DNA of 7,291 nt from Alphaproteobacteria bacterium (GTDB taxonomy: Bacteria > Pseudomonadota > Alphaproteobacteria > UBA6615), in NCBI GenBank assembly GCA_030831135.1, contig JAURLR010000293.1, forward strand, positions 1 through 7,291. The letters run 5' to 3'. The notes beneath the pieces are model-generated. The model worked only from the letters and a program-made list of their open reading frames with translations, was not told the origin of the DNA and searched no databases. Made by a program: the position numbers and the translations under genes. Shown in pieces: positions 6,480 through 7,291 of the stretch; positions within the stretch are counted from its first letter, which is position 1, and each line of letters begins with the position of its first letter.

Positions 6480-7291
6480 ATGAACGAACCGCGCAATCTT
6501 TCGATCAACGGCGACCGGCTTTGGCAGAGCCTGATGGATATGGCCGTGATCGGTGCCACAGAGAAGGGCGGGAGCCGCCGCCTCGCACTGACCGATCTGG
6601 ATCGCGAAGGACGCGATCTGTTCGTTTCGTGGTGCAAGGATGCGGGCTGTTCGGTGCGTGTCGATGCCATGGGCAATATCTTTGCGCGTCGTGCGGGCCG
6701 CGACGACAGCCTCCCGCCCGTGGTGACCGGCAGTCATCTCGACACCCAGCCAACCGGGGGCAAGTTCGATGGCGTTTATGGTGTTCTGGCGGGGTTGGAG
6801 GTGATCCGCAGCCTCAACGATATGGGCTATGAGACCGATCACCCCATAGAGGTTGTCTGCTGGACCAATGAGGAAGGCAGCCGTTTTGCCCCGGCGATGA
6901 TCTCATCGGGCGTTTTTGCAGGTGCCTTCACGCTGGAAGAGGCACACGCCAAGGAAGATGTGGACGGTGCGACGCTGGGCGCGGAACTCAAGCGCATTGG
7001 CTATGCTGGCGACATGCCGGTTGGCGGGCGTGACTTCCACGCCTATGTGGAGGTACATATCGAGCAGGGACCGATCCTGGAGGATGAAGGCGCGGATATC
7101 GGTATCGTGACGGGTGCCCAGGCACAACGCTGGTACGAGCTGACCCTGACCGGCCAGGAATCCCACGCCGGCACCACCCCGATGGAGCGCCGCCGGGATG
7201 CGCTTCTGGGGGCCGCGCGCGTGGTGGAACTGGTGAATGCCATCGGTATGGAATATGCACCTGATGCGCGCTCGACTGTCGGGATGATCGA
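6480..7291 (+). CDS. M20-family N-carbamoyl-amino-acid hydrolase/beta-ureidopropionase/allantoate amidohydrolase-type enzyme, 3'-truncated
   Basis: The frame runs off the right edge with 270 codons visible of the roughly 410-420 usual for the family. Zinc-site motifs are all present: H86 in SHLDTQ, D97 in GGKFDGVYGV, the glutamate pair E131-E132 in TNEEGSRF, and H193 in EVHIEQGP. The dimerisation-domain part has QESHAGTTPMERRRD (226-240). These are the hallmarks of di-metal, cytoplasmic enzymes that remove the carbamoyl group from N-carbamoyl-L-amino acids, 3-ureidopropionate or allantoate, releasing ammonia and CO2. The subfamily and substrate cannot be fixed from this part alone. The start ATG at 6480 is chosen because of GGAG 8 nt upstream and because the protein then begins close to the conserved INGDRLWQSLMDMA. 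An in-frame ATG at 6453 would add nine residues and cannot be excluded. It is read away from the GGT-family gene and is likely the first gene of an operon continuing rightward. Confidence 0.93.
   Translation, partial: MNEPRNLSINGDRLWQSLMDMAVIGATEKGGSRRLALTDLDREGRDLFVSWCKDAGCSVRVDAMGNIFARRAGRDDSLPPVVTGSHLDTQPTGGKFDGVYGVLAGLEVIRSLNDMGYETDHPIEVVCWTNEEGSRFAPAMISSGVFAGAFTLEEAHAKEDVDGATLGAELKRIGYAGDMPVGGRDFHAYVEVHIEQGPILEDEGADIGIVTGAQAQRWYELTLTGQESHAGTTPMERRRDALLGAARVVELVNAIGMEYAPDARSTVGMI

Overview
This window looks like chromosomal DNA of an alphaproteobacterium. The coding regions are GC-rich, the proteins are typical of that class, and the non-coding gaps hold GC-rich inverted repeats of the kind scattered through many alphaproteobacterial genomes. 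I cannot name the genus. There are seven protein genes, two of them cut by the window ends. I see no RNA gene, CRISPR array, transposase or phage gene.

Region 1 (1-3358) is lipid and acyl-CoA catabolism. It opens with the C-terminal 144 residues of a fatty-acid oxidation multifunctional protein (3-hydroxyacyl-CoA dehydrogenase/enoyl-CoA hydratase). A gap of about 490 bp follows, filled by nested inverted repeats. Next comes a leftward SDR-family reductase resembling DHRS4. Diverging from it is a rightward pair: an acyl-CoA dehydrogenase of the ACAD10/ACAD11 type and, 4 nt after its stop, a small ABM-fold (antibiotic biosynthesis monooxygenase) protein. In characterised systems ACAD11-type enzymes and their bacterial relatives act on 4-hydroxyacyl-CoAs with a separate or fused kinase. 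No kinase is in this window.

Region 2 (3436-7291) is C-N bond hydrolysis. A rightward cytosine-deaminase-like amidohydrolase converges on a leftward cytoplasmic gamma-glutamyltransferase-family protein (YwrD-like). That gene diverges from a rightward M20-family N-carbamoyl-amino-acid hydrolase/beta-ureidopropionase/allantoate amidohydrolase-type enzyme that runs off the right end. Together they suggest breakdown of a nitrogen-containing small molecule such as a cyclic ureide, hydantoin, carbamoylated or gamma-glutamylated compound. The actual substrate cannot be read from the sequence.

The most notable points are two. The CodA-like amidohydrolase keeps its histidine ligands but appears to lack both the metal-binding aspartate and the catalytic glutamate of cytosine deaminase. 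The composite palindromic repeat block at 443-908 is built as inverted repeats nested within inverted repeats. The rest is ordinary accessory catabolism, and I found no convincing wholly new system.
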